Below are positions 1 to 10,300 of a DNA stretch of 64,000 nt, piece by piece; position 1 is the stretch's first letter; every line of letters begins with the position of its first letter. The notes under the pieces were generated by a model. It made no database searches. It was not told the origin of the DNA and saw only the letters and a program-made list of their open reading frames with translations. Origin of the DNA: Flammeovirga pacifica (GTDB lineage Bacteria > Bacteroidota > Bacteroidia > Cytophagales > Flammeovirgaceae); NCBI RefSeq assembly GCF_000807855.2, contig NZ_JRYR02000001.1, forward strand, positions 4,244,045-4,308,044, written 5' to 3'. The position numbers and the translations under genes are program-made.

Positions 1-360
1 CTTATGACTTTGTAGTTTATCAATTCTTTTTCCATCTCTTAAAACCTCTAGTTTGTGCATGAGAATTTTTTCATATGATGGGTCAAAATTGATTTCAATA
101 TTTGAGGAAGATTGAATGGCATCAGCATCTAATACCTTAACTACTTTTTCATAATAGAACTCTCTTGATAATCTATTGGTCTGATCTGAGATTAATAGAT
201 ATTGTTTACCTATCCCTTTTTTATTATTAAAAGAATGAGCAGAAGAATCAAACTCTATTTGATCTACCCATTTAGGCAGAGCTGATTTTTTGAAATATTT
301 ATTTTGGGCGAATGTAGATACACTTAAAAAAAAGAATAACCTTAAAAAAAGTCTAGTCAT
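1..360 (-). CDS. DUF3857-type secreted protein, N-terminal part (truncated by window edge)
   Basis: The minus-strand reading frame is open from an ATG at 358-360 to the window edge, 120 codons. It starts with a signal peptide (MTRLFLRLFFFLSVSTFAQ) and continues with a segment resembling the start of DUF3857: a YYEKVVKVLDADAIQ stretch, then FDPSYEKILMHKLEVLRDGK. DUF3857 proteins in Bacteroidota are usually exported and often carry a transglutaminase-like domain further on, which would lie outside the window. It is divergent from the DUF2490 gene, with about 114 bp between start codons. The family call rests on recognition of the N-terminal pattern only. Confidence 0.7.
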   Translation of the reverse strand, partial: MTRLFLRLFFFLSVSTFAQNKYFKKSALPKWVDQIEFDSSAHSFNNKKGIGKQYLLISDQTNRLSREFYYEKVVKVLDADAIQSSSNIEINFDPSYEKILMHKLEVLRDGKRIDKLQSHK

Positions 361-440
361 GAAATTGGCTGTTGAAGTTTACTTTAGGCTGTAAATATAA
401 AAGATCGTGTGGATAATAGAACAAAGGAATTTTATTTTTT

Positions 441-448
441 TAACTTTG
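441..448 (+). promoter_or_regulatory. Bacteroidota -7 element (TAACTTTG)
   Basis: TAACTTTG matches the Bacteroidota primary-sigma -7 consensus TAnnTTTG and lies 26 bp before the ATG at 475. No good TTTG -33 box is seen 19 bp upstream, so this is a one-element match. Confidence 0.4.
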
Positions 449-474
449 TTTACTATTAATCATAATACAAGTAA

Positions 475-1200
475 ATGTTTACTTTTAAAAAACCTTTTTT
501 TAACCTAATATTTCTACTTTCTTTCGTTGCTTCTACAGTTCAAAGTCAAGATAAACACCCAGTAACAAAAGATGTCATCAATCAACAATTATGGTTAGAT
601 GTGTACTTTCATGTGCAAACTTCAGATCGTCTAAATTGGCTTTTTGACTTTGGCTATGAAACGATTTTTAATGATAATTATTGGAATAAAATTTATCATG
701 AAACATCGGTGAAATACAACTTAAGTAAGACTTTTGATGTAAAAGGTGGAGTTGCTTTTTATTATCATTTTAATTCTTCTATTGATAATCGTTTTGAGCT
801 TAGACCGTGGCAGGCATTGGTGATTAAATTAATAAAAACAGAGTTTTACTCTTTAAATTTTCAATTAAAAAATGAGCAACGGTTATCTTGGTTAATGGAT
901 AGTAAAACATACAATTTTGATTTTCGACTCAGAAGTAAAGTATTTGGTTCTTTTACTCCTTTTAAAAGTCATAGGGAAGTCTATTTACCCTTTGTAGCAG
1001 AGTATTATTATCCGATTAAAGATGAAATCCCAGAGGTTTTCCATAATGTTTCGAAAATAGGAATGGGAATAGGTAAACGTTTTAATAAACATTTAGACGC
1101 CTCTTTTATGGCCAATTGGCAATATTCTAGATCAGGGCCTAATGATGAATATAAAGTATCTGACTTTGCTTATCAGTTTCAATTAACCAAATTCTTTTAA
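475..1200 (+). CDS. DUF2490 family outer-membrane/periplasmic protein
   Basis: A 241-residue protein with a signal peptide ending near VQSQ (residues about 1-24). The body is typical of DUF2490: alternating hydrophobic beta-strand segments rich in aromatic residues (QLWLDVYFHV, YNLSKTFDVKGGVAFYYHF, LRPWQALVI, FELKNEQRLSW-like), ending in an aromatic strand, FQLTKFF. This suggests a small outer-membrane beta barrel. The family has no firmly assigned function. The start is the only in-frame ATG that gives a complete signal peptide. It is monocistronic by spacing (143 bp to the helicase). Confidence 0.75.
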   Translation: MFTFKKPFFNLIFLLSFVASTVQSQDKHPVTKDVINQQLWLDVYFHVQTSDRLNWLFDFGYETIFNDNYWNKIYHETSVKYNLSKTFDVKGGVAFYYHFNSSIDNRFELRPWQALVIKLIKTEFYSLNFQLKNEQRLSWLMDSKTYNFDFRLRSKVFGSFTPFKSHREVYLPFVAEYYYPIKDEIPEVFHNVSKIGMGIGKRFNKHLDASFMANWQYSRSGPNDEYKVSDFAYQFQLTKFF

Positions 1201-1343
1201 TCGAGGATAACCGAAAGTATACTCTCTTTATTTCTTTTTAGTTGTATCCAATTATACAGAGAGTTTACTCTTGTTATCTAGAAGAAAATTGACCAACTTT
1301 AAGGCTTATCTTCGTTTAATTAATTCAAACATACCAACGATTC

Positions 1344-3578
1344 ATGGAAGATTATTCACTACCTGAGCTGGTTTCTAGATATGTAAATACCACTAACTGT
1401 AATATATTTCTCACAGGAAAAGCGGGGACAGGAAAAACAACATTATTAAGATCTTTAAGAGAAAATACTCACAAAAATGTATTGGTTTGTGCTCCTACCG
1501 GTATTGCTGCAATTAATGCAGGAGGAGTAACTGTACACTCTTTATTTCAATTGCCTTTTGGTGCTTATATTCCAGATGAAAATTTCGAATTTCAGGATAA
1601 TGTAACCACAATAGCTCATATCAATACTGCAAAGTCCATATTTAAAGGCTTTAAAATGACCTCCAAAAAGAGGGATATCCTAAGAAGTATGGAGCTGTTA
1701 GTAATCGACGAAGTCAGTATGCTCAGAGCTGATATGTTGGATGCTATAGATAAGGTACTTAGGCATGTAAGAATTCGAAAAGATCTTCCTTTTGGTGGTG
1801 TTCAGGTTTTATTTATTGGTGATATGCTTCAGTTACCTCCTGTAATCAAACAAGAGGAATGGATGTACCTAAGAAACTATTATCCGAATGGATATTTTTT
1901 CAACTCTTTAGTTTTAAGAGAATTTAGACCTATACATGTCGAATTACAAAAAGTATATCGTCAATCTGATCCAGTTTTTGTTGATATTCTAAATCATTTT
2001 AGAGAGAATAAAGTAACTCCAAATGATGTAAAAGTTCTCAATACGCATTATGATCCTGATTTTGAACAATCATCTGATGACGGTTACATCCATTTAACAA
2101 CCCATAATAAAACAGCAGACGAAAAAAATAAAAAGTGGTTAGCTGAATTAGATACGAAAGAGTTTAATTATTCAGCGGATATCGAAGGTGATTTTCCCGA
2201 ACATCAATATCCAAATGCCGAGCAATTAAAACTAAAAGAAGGAGCTCAAGTGATGTTCATAAAGAATGATTATTCAGGAGAGTCGAAGTATTTTAATGGT
2301 AAAATAGGACAAATCACAAAATGTAATTCTTCAGAAGTTTGGGTGAAATTCGATGATGGTACACCTGAATTTAAAGTGGAGGATTACGAGTGGGAAAATA
2401 AAAAATACGTTCTAAATAAAGCAACAGGAGAAGTTGAAGAACAATTGATAGGTAGATTTATTCAATATCCAATCAAATTAGCATGGGCAATCACCGTTCA
2501 TAAAAGTCAAGGTTTAACCTTTGAGAAAGCCATATTAGATGTAGGGAAGGCATTTGCAGCAGGTCAAGTGTATGTAGCATTATCTCGTTTAACCTCTTTA
2601 GACGGATTAGTGTTATCCTCTCCAATAAGTGAAAGAGGTGTACCTATTGATGCTTCGTTAAGTACTTTTACTAAATCTAGTATGAGTATTGAACAACTTA
2701 CACCTCATCTTCAAACAGAGGCACATACATTTATCTACAATACATTATTGAATGCTTTTAATTTAAGCTTTCTAGTTCAACATCTGGAAGAACATTTGGT
2801 AACATACGACAAAGTGGAAAACTTGTCGGGTAAACAAACTTTTAAGCCTTGGGGAGAAGAAATATTAGAGGAAGTAAGAACGATAAAAGGTATTGGCGAT
2901 GGTTTTAGAAAACAGGTAGCATCTATCTTATCAAAAAAAGAAGGAGATTATATTACGTTTTTGTTTGAGCGAACGCAAAAGGCACAAAAGTATTTTGATG
3001 ATGAATTAAAGAAAATTCATAAAAAAGCTACAGATCACCTAGAAGCATTAAAAGAAGTGCGTTTTGTACAAGGGTATATGGCAGAAGTGAGAGATATTGC
3101 TGCTAAAATATATGCTACCGCTCAAAAAATGATTCGAGCAGAAAAGCTAGTAGAATCATATATCAAGAAATCAGATTTACAAAAAACTGAAATTGGCAAA
3201 CCAAGTTTTAAAATAGATCATATCAAAGAGGAAAAAGTATCCTTAAAATCTCAACCTAAAAAGGAAGAGAAAAAAAAGAAGTATTCTCCTCATATTGAAA
3301 CCTATATTTTATTTAGGAAAGGGAAAAGTACAAGTGAAATTGCTAGAGAAATTGGCAAATCAATTAGCAAAGTAGAAAATCATTTAGCAAAATGTATTGC
3401 CATGGGTAAAATTGAATTAAAAGAATTGGTAAAACCTAAAACTCAAAGGTTAATAGAAAATGCCATGCAAGAATTACAAAGTAAATCTGTTAAGGCAATC
3501 AAAGAAGAAGCTGGCGGAGGAGTAACTTTTGGAGAAATTAGATATGTTATGGCTGCAATGGAGGCACATCAACTTTAA
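1344..3578 (+). CDS. PIF1/RecD-like superfamily 1 helicase with C-terminal helix-turn-helix
   Basis: A 744-residue SF1B helicase. Walker A is GKAGTGKTT (about residues 25-33), with CAPTGIAA next, Walker B LLVIDEVSML (about 118-127), motif GDMLQLPPV, and the C-terminal helicase motifs HKSQGLTFEKA and VYVALSRLTSLDGL near 390-425. After the helicase core comes a region with a helix-hairpin-helix-like stretch (VRTIKGIGDGFRKQV). A long charged linker then leads to a C-terminal winged-helix of the HTH_40/RecQ-C type (YSPHIETYILFRKGKSTSEI, near residue 650). This architecture is common in Bacteroidota. A role in unwinding DNA ends or structured DNA during repair is inferred from PIF1-family knowledge. 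Confidence 0.85.
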   Translation: MEDYSLPELVSRYVNTTNCNIFLTGKAGTGKTTLLRSLRENTHKNVLVCAPTGIAAINAGGVTVHSLFQLPFGAYIPDENFEFQDNVTTIAHINTAKSIFKGFKMTSKKRDILRSMELLVIDEVSMLRADMLDAIDKVLRHVRIRKDLPFGGVQVLFIGDMLQLPPVIKQEEWMYLRNYYPNGYFFNSLVLREFRPIHVELQKVYRQSDPVFVDILNHFRENKVTPNDVKVLNTHYDPDFEQSSDDGYIHLTTHNKTADEKNKKWLAELDTKEFNYSADIEGDFPEHQYPNAEQLKLKEGAQVMFIKNDYSGESKYFNGKIGQITKCNSSEVWVKFDDGTPEFKVEDYEWENKKYVLNKATGEVEEQLIGRFIQYPIKLAWAITVHKSQGLTFEKAILDVGKAFAAGQVYVALSRLTSLDGLVLSSPISERGVPIDASLSTFTKSSMSIEQLTPHLQTEAHTFIYNTLLNAFNLSFLVQHLEEHLVTYDKVENLSGKQTFKPWGEEILEEVRTIKGIGDGFRKQVASILSKKEGDYITFLFERTQKAQKYFDDELKKIHKKATDHLEALKEVRFVQGYMAEVRDIAAKIYATAQKMIRAEKLVESYIKKSDLQKTEIGKPSFKIDHIKEEKVSLKSQPKKEEKKKKYSPHIETYILFRKGKSTSEIAREIGKSISKVENHLAKCIAMGKIELKELVKPKTQRLIENAMQELQSKSVKAIKEEAGGGVTFGEIRYVMAAMEAHQL

Positions 3579-3583
3579 AAATC

Positions 3584-3604
3584 TTAATTCTTAATTCTTA
3601 ATTC
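3584..3604. repeat. 3 x 7-bp tandem repeat TTAATTC
   Basis: Three exact head-to-tail copies of TTAATTC, followed by a degenerate TCAATTT, just after the helicase stop and before the fabV promoter match. Short and AT-rich; it may be slippage-prone but has no clear role. Confidence 0.7.
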
Positions 3605-3615
3605 TCAATTTTTTA

Positions 3616-3623
3616 TAACTTTG
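3616..3623 (+). promoter_or_regulatory. Bacteroidota -7 element for fabV
   Basis: TAACTTTG is a full match to TAnnTTTG and lies 74 bp before the fabV ATG. The same octamer precedes the DUF2490 gene. No convincing -33 box is visible. Confidence 0.4.
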
Positions 3624-3697
3624 CCCTCTGAAATTGACAAATCAGTATTTAAAAACGTCTTTTTTGAAACAACTTAAAGACATAAATAAGAATAGAG

Positions 3698-4888
3698 ATG
3701 ATTATCGAACCTAGAACAAGGGGTTTTATCTGTTTGACAGCCCACCCAACAGGATGTGAGCAAAATGTAATCAATCAGATTGAATATGTAAAGTCTAAAG
3801 GAACTATCGACGGTGCTAAAAAAGTATTGGTGATTGGTGCATCTACAGGCTTTGGTTTAGCTTCAAGAATTACATCTGCTTTCGGATGTGGAGCATCGAC
3901 TATTGGTGTATTTTTAGAAAAAGGACCATCTGCTGGACGTCCTGCTTCTCCTGGTTACTACAATTCTGCTGCTTTTGAAAAGCATGCTGCAGAAGCTGGT
4001 CTTTACGCAAAAAGTATCAATGGTGATGCTTTCTCTAAAGAAATCAAGCAACAAACTATTGATATGATCAAAGAAGATTTAGGTCAGGTAGACTTAATCA
4101 TTTATTCTTTGGCATCTCCAGTAAGAACAAATCCTAATACAGGAAAAAGACATAAATCAGTATTGAAACCTATCGGTGATGTTTTCTCTAACAAAACGGT
4201 AGATTTCCATACAGGTAACGTAACTGAAGTAACAATCCAACCTGCCAACGAAGACGATATTGCAAATACCGTTGAAGTAATGGGTGGCGATGATTGGGAA
4301 ATGTGGATAGACGAGATGAAAGCTGCAGGTGTATTGGCTGAAGGTGCTCAGACATACGCTTACTCTTACATTGGACCTAAGTTAACGGAGCCAGTTTACA
4401 GAAAAGGTACTATCGGTGCTGCTAAAGATCATTTGGAAGCTACAGCTTTCAAAATCCAAGATAAATTAGCAGACATCAACGGTAAAGCAGTTGTTTCTGT
4501 GAATAAAGCATTAGTAACACAAGCTTCTTCGGCTATTCCAGTAATTCCATTGTACATTTCTTTATTGTACAAAATTATGAAAGCGGAAGGTATCCACGAA
4601 GGTTGTATCGAGCAAATCCAACGTTTATATGCTGATAGAATTTATGGTAGCGATATGAAATTGGATGATAAGGGTAGAATCAGAATTGATGATTGGGAAA
4701 TGAGAGAAGATGTTCAAGCAAAAGTGGATGAGCTTTGGGCAATCGCTACTACAGAAAACCTATCAGATATTGGTGACTTGAAAGGTTACTCTGATGACTT
4801 CTTCAACTTATTCGGTTTCAAAGTGGACGGTGTAGATTATGCTGCAGACGTAAACGAAGTGGTAGAAGTTCCTTCATTAAAGAGCTAA
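3698..4888 (+). CDS. fabV: trans-2-enoyl-CoA/ACP reductase FabV (NADH)
   Basis: A 396-residue protein, the usual length for FabV/TER. It reduces the trans-2 double bond of enoyl-ACP or enoyl-CoA with NADH in the last step of fatty acid elongation. The cofactor site GASTGFGLASR lies at about residues 47-57. The diagnostic catalytic Y-x8-K is YRKGTIGAAK, with Tyr234 and Lys243. Other family blocks are present: the N-terminal PRTRGFICLTAHPTGCE, SLASPVRTNPNTG and AYSYIGPKLTEPVY. It stands alone, with a promoter match upstream and a strong terminator 33 bp downstream. No other enoyl reductase is in the window. Confidence 0.95.
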   Translation: MIIEPRTRGFICLTAHPTGCEQNVINQIEYVKSKGTIDGAKKVLVIGASTGFGLASRITSAFGCGASTIGVFLEKGPSAGRPASPGYYNSAAFEKHAAEAGLYAKSINGDAFSKEIKQQTIDMIKEDLGQVDLIIYSLASPVRTNPNTGKRHKSVLKPIGDVFSNKTVDFHTGNVTEVTIQPANEDDIANTVEVMGGDDWEMWIDEMKAAGVLAEGAQTYAYSYIGPKLTEPVYRKGTIGAAKDHLEATAFKIQDKLADINGKAVVSVNKALVTQASSAIPVIPLYISLLYKIMKAEGIHEGCIEQIQRLYADRIYGSDMKLDDKGRIRIDDWEMREDVQAKVDELWAIATTENLSDIGDLKGYSDDFFNLFGFKVDGVDYAADVNEVVEVPSLKS

Positions 4889-4920
4889 TTGATGATCAGC
4901 CTAGGTTGATCTATAAATAA

Positions 4921-4960
4921 AAATAGTCAGTTTCATTTATTGAAACTGACTATTTTTTTG
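4921..4960 (+). terminator. Intrinsic terminator after fabV
   Basis: A 15-bp perfect stem (AAATAGTCAGTTTCA at 4921-4935 and its complement at 4941-4955) with a 5-nt loop, followed by a T-run. It sits between convergent genes and may act in both directions, but the stronger T-run is on the plus strand. Confidence 0.85.
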
Positions 4961-4983
4961 TTTTCTATTTTACCAATTGGATA

Positions 4984-5478
4984 CTAGTAGATGATTTTCT
5001 CAAAACAATCAAATTGACCTTTACGGAAAGTGACTTCCCCGAGTATTTGATACCCAAGTTTTTGATATAATTTTCCAGAAATAGGATTCTGTTTAAAAGC
5101 ATCAAACCTTAAAGAACGAGCTCTTTGATCTATACATAACGTTTCACCGAAAGCTATAAATTCTTTAGCAATTCCACGTCCTTGGTGTTTTGGAGAAACA
5201 CATAATCGGTGCATTACTAAAAATTGATCAGAAGTATTAAGCCATTGTATGTCGTTGTATTCCACATCAAATAATTGATTGAAAACGGCATAACCAACCA
5301 ATTCATTTTCTATAAAATACCCATAGGCTTCTTGTCGTTCAATATCTTTAGCAAGATCATTTTCTTGCGGATATTCATCATCCCATTGGTCTAAACCTAA
5401 AGACGTTAAACCAATTTTCACTTCTCTAAATAAAGTGGTTAATGCATTAAGATGATGTGTTGACAGTAGTTGAATCAT
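4984..5478 (-). CDS. GNAT family N-acetyltransferase
   Basis: A GNAT fold of about 164 residues. The acetyl-CoA pyrophosphate-binding motif A is HRLCVSPKHQGRGIAKEFI, with the R/QxxGxG/A signature QGRGIA. Motif B (RSLRFDAFKQNPISGKLYQKLGY) ends in the typical NxxxxxxYxKxGY-like pattern. The ATG at 5478 is preferred to the upstream TTG at 5490. The gene overlaps the 3' end of the M23 peptidase gene by 32 bp in another frame, so the two are probably co-transcribed and translationally coupled. The substrate cannot be read from the sequence. Confidence 0.8.
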   Translation of the reverse strand: MIQLLSTHHLNALTTLFREVKIGLTSLGLDQWDDEYPQENDLAKDIERQEAYGYFIENELVGYAVFNQLFDVEYNDIQWLNTSDQFLVMHRLCVSPKHQGRGIAKEFIAFGETLCIDQRARSLRFDAFKQNPISGKLYQKLGYQILGEVTFRKGQFDCFEKIIY

Positions 5479-6724
5479 TTTCTGCGACAATTAAGTGATC
5501 TTTATCCAACTCCAATTTCAATGGCATAATGTATTTATGATAATCAATTAATAAAGAATCTGGGAGAGGATCAGAAGAAGGAATTTCTTGACGTCTTGGG
5601 TCTACCTGCTGACCATTTTTCCAGAAACGGAAACATAGATGTGGTCCAGTAGCTAAACCTGTTTTTCCAACAGTACCAATCATATCACCTTGTTTTACCA
5701 TTACACCTCTACGAATACCTTTTTTGATTTTATTCATATGAAGGTATTGGGTAGTATACACAGAGTTATGGCGAACTTTTACATAATTACCATTATATTT
5801 TGAATAACCTGCAGCTGTAATTTCTCCATCGCCCACTGTGTGGATAGGAGTACCGATAGGGGCAGCATAATCTGTGCCTAAGTGTGCTTTATATCTCTTT
5901 TGTACAGGGTGATACCTTTTGTAAGAGAAAGAAGAAGAAATTCTTGAAAAATGAAGAGGGGCTTTTAAAAATTCTTTTCTAAGACTATTCCCAAATTCAT
6001 CAAAATATTCATCCTTATCATTGTACAGATATTCAAATGCATAATAATCTTTGCCTTGATGTGTAAAAAGGCAAGCTTCAATATGGTCAATTCCGATGAC
6101 TTCTTCATCCACTATTTTTTCATAGAAGATAACTTTAAAAGCATCATTTTTTTGAATATGGAAAAAGTCAATCTGCCATGCAAAAACATCAGATAAGAGA
6201 TTAACAAGTAATGGAGACTCCTCTTGATCCATAAGTGTTTGATACAAAGATGCTGTGATTACACCATCAACTTCTCTTTTGTTTAAAGTAACAGGCTTTT
6301 CTCCAGTAAAAACATTATTGCTATCCGCTAAGTTAAAAACAACATAATTAATGTCATCAATATCGTAAATAAAGTAATCAAGCGTTTTATTAGAATCTTG
6401 TTTATAAAGTAATGTATAATCATTACCTACTTTTATTTTTCTAACATCAAATATTCCCTTAGCATGATGTGCTAACTCAAAAATTTGAGCATGGTCTACG
6501 CCTTCGTTCGATAGAATATCTGATAAACTTTGGTTTCTTTTTACTTTATTTTGATATATCTGAAGCGTATCAATATTTATATTATACAGGTAATTTGTTG
6601 TGTCAACTTCGTAGCTTATTTCCTCAACAGGATTCTGTATGTTTGACTCTTTGTTTTTCTTTTGATCACAAGAAGTAAAAATAGAAAATAGAGCTAAAGC
6701 ACATCCTAATTTTAATAATTTCAT
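5447..6724 (-). CDS. M23 family metallopeptidase, lipoprotein (cell-wall endopeptidase type)
   Basis: A 425-residue protein. A lipoprotein signal peptide ends in the lipobox FTSC (Cys19). The middle part resembles the N-terminal domain of Bacteroidota peptidoglycan DD-endopeptidases. The C-terminal M23 domain shows HLGTD (His281, Asp285), YLHM (His329) and GPHLCFRFWKNGQQVDP. In classical M23 enzymes the last motif is HxH; here it reads His362-Leu-Cys364, so Cys replaces the His that normally binds zinc. This variant is, to my recollection, common in Bacteroidota and Cys could still bind metal. It probably cleaves peptidoglycan cross-links. It is first in a two-gene unit with the GNAT gene. 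Confidence 0.85.
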   Translation of the reverse strand: MKLLKLGCALALFSIFTSCDQKKNKESNIQNPVEEISYEVDTTNYLYNINIDTLQIYQNKVKRNQSLSDILSNEGVDHAQIFELAHHAKGIFDVRKIKVGNDYTLLYKQDSNKTLDYFIYDIDDINYVVFNLADSNNVFTGEKPVTLNKREVDGVITASLYQTLMDQEESPLLVNLLSDVFAWQIDFFHIQKNDAFKVIFYEKIVDEEVIGIDHIEACLFTHQGKDYYAFEYLYNDKDEYFDEFGNSLRKEFLKAPLHFSRISSSFSYKRYHPVQKRYKAHLGTDYAAPIGTPIHTVGDGEITAAGYSKYNGNYVKVRHNSVYTTQYLHMNKIKKGIRRGVMVKQGDMIGTVGKTGLATGPHLCFRFWKNGQQVDPRRQEIPSSDPLPDSLLIDYHKYIMPLKLELDKDHLIVAENDSTTVNTSS

Positions 6725-7335
6725 CTAGGCTAATTCCTTTTAGTAAAATCAATAATGATTTTTGTTGATTATAAAAGTAATAGCTAATAACTATTATTAG
6801 AAATAAATACTGTCAATAATTCCATTACAATCTGATAAATTATTTATTCAATCAATCAATTAATACTTTTTTCTTAAAAAAAAGAATATAATTTAACATG
6901 TAATAAATTAAATGTTTTTTTAATTAAAAGTTTCATTTACAGTATTTTGATAGTAAATTTTACTTGTATTATGTTTATATTTAATTGTATTATTAGACGC
7001 AAATAGGTTGATGTTTACAAATAAATTAACAATACTTACTTTGTTATTATTTTTTATTAATAAATTACAACCTTTAAATATGTTCACGACAATTAATTAG
7101 CGTTTTTTTCTACTGTTAAACCATCGGATGAAAGTGTAATGTTTAGGTGTTAATGTAATTTTAACTCTGTCCTTTTATTTAAAATAACATAAAACTATTA
7201 AAGCAATTTCATATGATTAACTGTGATTTAATTCGCTATATATTTCACCCAATTTCATTGGTTACTTTCGTTATTATTTAAAATTTGTTGCATTACCTAA
7301 CGTTTACTGAATAGTATATTTACCTCCATTTTAAC
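6725..7335. other. 611-bp AT-rich intergenic region, divergent promoters
   Basis: No ORF or RNA gene is recognisable. The region separates the minus-strand M23 gene from the giant plus-strand gene and must hold both promoters. A near-match to the -7 consensus (TATATTTA, 7315-7322) lies 13 bp before the ATG at 7336, and another (TACTTTCG) at 7263-7270. The rest is low-complexity AT sequence with short A- and T-tracts. Confidence 0.5.
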
Positions 7336-10300
7336 ATGACATTAAAAACTTCTTATTGGGTTTCAATAGTACTTTTATTATTTACTATAAGCCATACCCT
7401 ATATTCTCAAACACCACCTTCTACTAATTTAATACATCATTTCGATGCCGCAGATGTTGTAATCGATGGAAGTGGAAATGTATCTTCTTGGGCAGATAAA
7501 TCTAATTCTGTTACTTTTATTTCAGAAGCAGGAACAAGACCTACTCAAATAAATAATGGTTTAGTAGGAAACCCTACTATCAAATTTGCAGACCTACAGT
7601 ATTTAAAATATACAGGAGATATCACTAATGTGAAATCTATCTATGTTATTTTTAAATCTGATGAAGAAAGTAGTGGGTCCAGTCGAAATAGTACAAATGC
7701 TATTATTGGTGGCCATAATCGTCATGTTGCTTTAGGAATGAAGTATAATGGAGGTGGCGAGTACAATCGCTTTTCTTTTGATGCATTATCTAATATATCT
7801 GGTAAATACTCTTTAGATTTTGGATCCCCTTTAACTAATTATGCTGAAAACACTTATAAATCTGCCGATAATTATAAATGGGAGAAAGGGAAATGGCATG
7901 TTGTAGAAGTAGAGTTTAATACTAACGACGGTTTAAAAGGGAGTGAATCAGATATTTATATTGGTACACATACTACAAATAGTGATATCACAGATACTTT
8001 TCATGGAGAAGTAGCAGAAATAATTATTTATTCTTCAGGATTAGAAGATGTGGATCCTGTTTCATCAAATACATATAGAGAAGAACTAGAAGAATATATA
8101 GATGATAAGTATAGACTATATACTTCTGAAGTTTGGTACACAACAACTGGCGGTGGTACTAAAACATTTACAGATCCATTATCATGGACAACATCTTCAA
8201 ACGGTGTAGGGGGTACAAACGGTGTTCCTCAACAAAATGACGAAGTACATATTTTAGGAGGTGAAACTGTTACAGCAGAAAACGATAACTTATTCTTTAA
8301 AAAGTTAGTTGTAGAAGAGAATGGTATCTTAGAATTAAAAGATACCAAGGGACATACTTTTTCAACACTAGAAGGAACAGGAGAAATAACTCTAAAAACG
8401 AATAATATTCCATTAGGTGATGGAAAAAGTAGTGCTAACGGTTTCTACAATTATAATGAAGGAATAAATAAAGTTGGTACAATCCGTTTTTTGGGTGTTA
8501 ATGATATAATTTTAGATAATTCTCGAAGCTATGAATTAGGAAATGTATCTGTCAACTTGGTCGGGAAAACATTGTATTTTCAAGACCTTGATATCGATGG
8601 TAATCTTGATATTGTAACGGGTAATGTAGCCTTTGGTGATTTTTCAGGAGGAACTTTTGTAGGAGGATCACATACGTTAAGTGTACATCATGATGTGATT
8701 GTTTCTACTAATGGAAAGTTTGATACAAACATTAATGATACAAATGATCATATTTTCAATATTTATGGTGATGCGTTATTTGAAGGAGAAGTAAATGCTC
8801 CTAAAGTTTCATTAAGAGCCATTGATGAAAATAATGAGCAGACTTTTACTTTTAATAATAGTAATGAATTTGATCAGATATATGTTAATAAAGGAGTAAA
8901 TACAAGATTAAATATCACTGCTTCCAATCCTAATAACCTTACTGTTGATGATGATGGAGCTGGATTCACTATTATAAAAGGTATTTTAAATACAGGAGTG
9001 GGTATACATCATGATTTTCAGAATGTTGGAAATGGTTCTTTTCAATATACCTTATCAGAAGATTGTACCTTGGAAGTAGGAACTGGTAGTATTTTAAAGA
9101 TGAGTACTGGTAATGTTTTCTATTTAGCTGGTAACTTGAAAGTAGAAGGCGGAATTTTTGATATGTATACAGGCTCTGGAGCTTCTGCATTGCCAACTCA
9201 TGGTATCACTATGAGAGAAACGGGGCAATTGGAGATGAACAGTGGAACATTAAAGACTTCAGTAATTCGTCCTACAATCGGTTCATTTAGTGCCATTCAT
9301 AGAGGGTCAATCAAACTTTTTGGTGGTACAACATATATATATGGTACATATCAAAACTTTTATTCTTTAGTTTTACCTTTCCCTGATAATACATTTGAAA
9401 TGTATGACGGAGCAGAATTGAATATTTCAGCTCCTGATAATAAGGGTATTCATATTGTAACAAAACCTGAAAATGTAAATGTTTCTGGTGGAGAAATCAA
9501 CATCTTAACTACTTCAGGTAATGATTTTATAGTCAATTCATCTGCTCCTTTTTATAATGTTAATACAATCGGTGAGGGTACAGTAATTCTAGGAGATGCA
9601 ACATACACTTGGAATGGAAATAGTATTGTTACTCCTGCAACAGACTTACATATTGAAGGGTCTCTTTCATTAGGAGCTAGTAAATTAGATGGTAATAATA
9701 AGGACATTTACATCAAGAAAAACCTTACTATTACTCAACAAGAACCTTTTGTTTATACAGGTTCTATTAGAAATACCTCTGACAATGCTGCCAATTGGTT
9801 TCAAAGTTCTGTTGGTTGGATTAATATCATAGGTAATGAAGATTCGGAAATATATTTTGATTATCCTTTGGATGAAGATATAAGTGCTGAAACAGGAAAT
9901 ATATCTTTTGGTAATATTAGAATCAACAAAGATAACCTAGCCAATAAAGTAACACTTAATGGAGGGTCTCAATTTTCAGTTGCAATTAAATCAGAAGCAG
10001 AATATTATGGTATCCCAACTGATGCCATGGGACCTATTCCTTATGACAAGGATGGAAACCCTCAACCAGATGGTAGTGAAAACTATTCTAACTTACTTGA
10101 TTTTGAAGGTGATTTTGAATTATTAAGGGGAACATTTGATCATAGAAACTATTCAGTGAGAATGTTTAAACCAGGGGCTTCAATCGTTAACCACGGTATA
10201 TTTGGAGTTTATACAGGAAGTGGAGATGAAAGTGAAACAGAAGGAACTACTGGTGTAAATGCATTATTAAAATTCAGAGAAGGTGATGTAGATATTGAAA

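Noticed and set aside
5479-5490. TTG start for the GNAT gene
   Set aside because: An ATG four codons downstream gives the family N-terminus and needs less overlap with the M23 gene.
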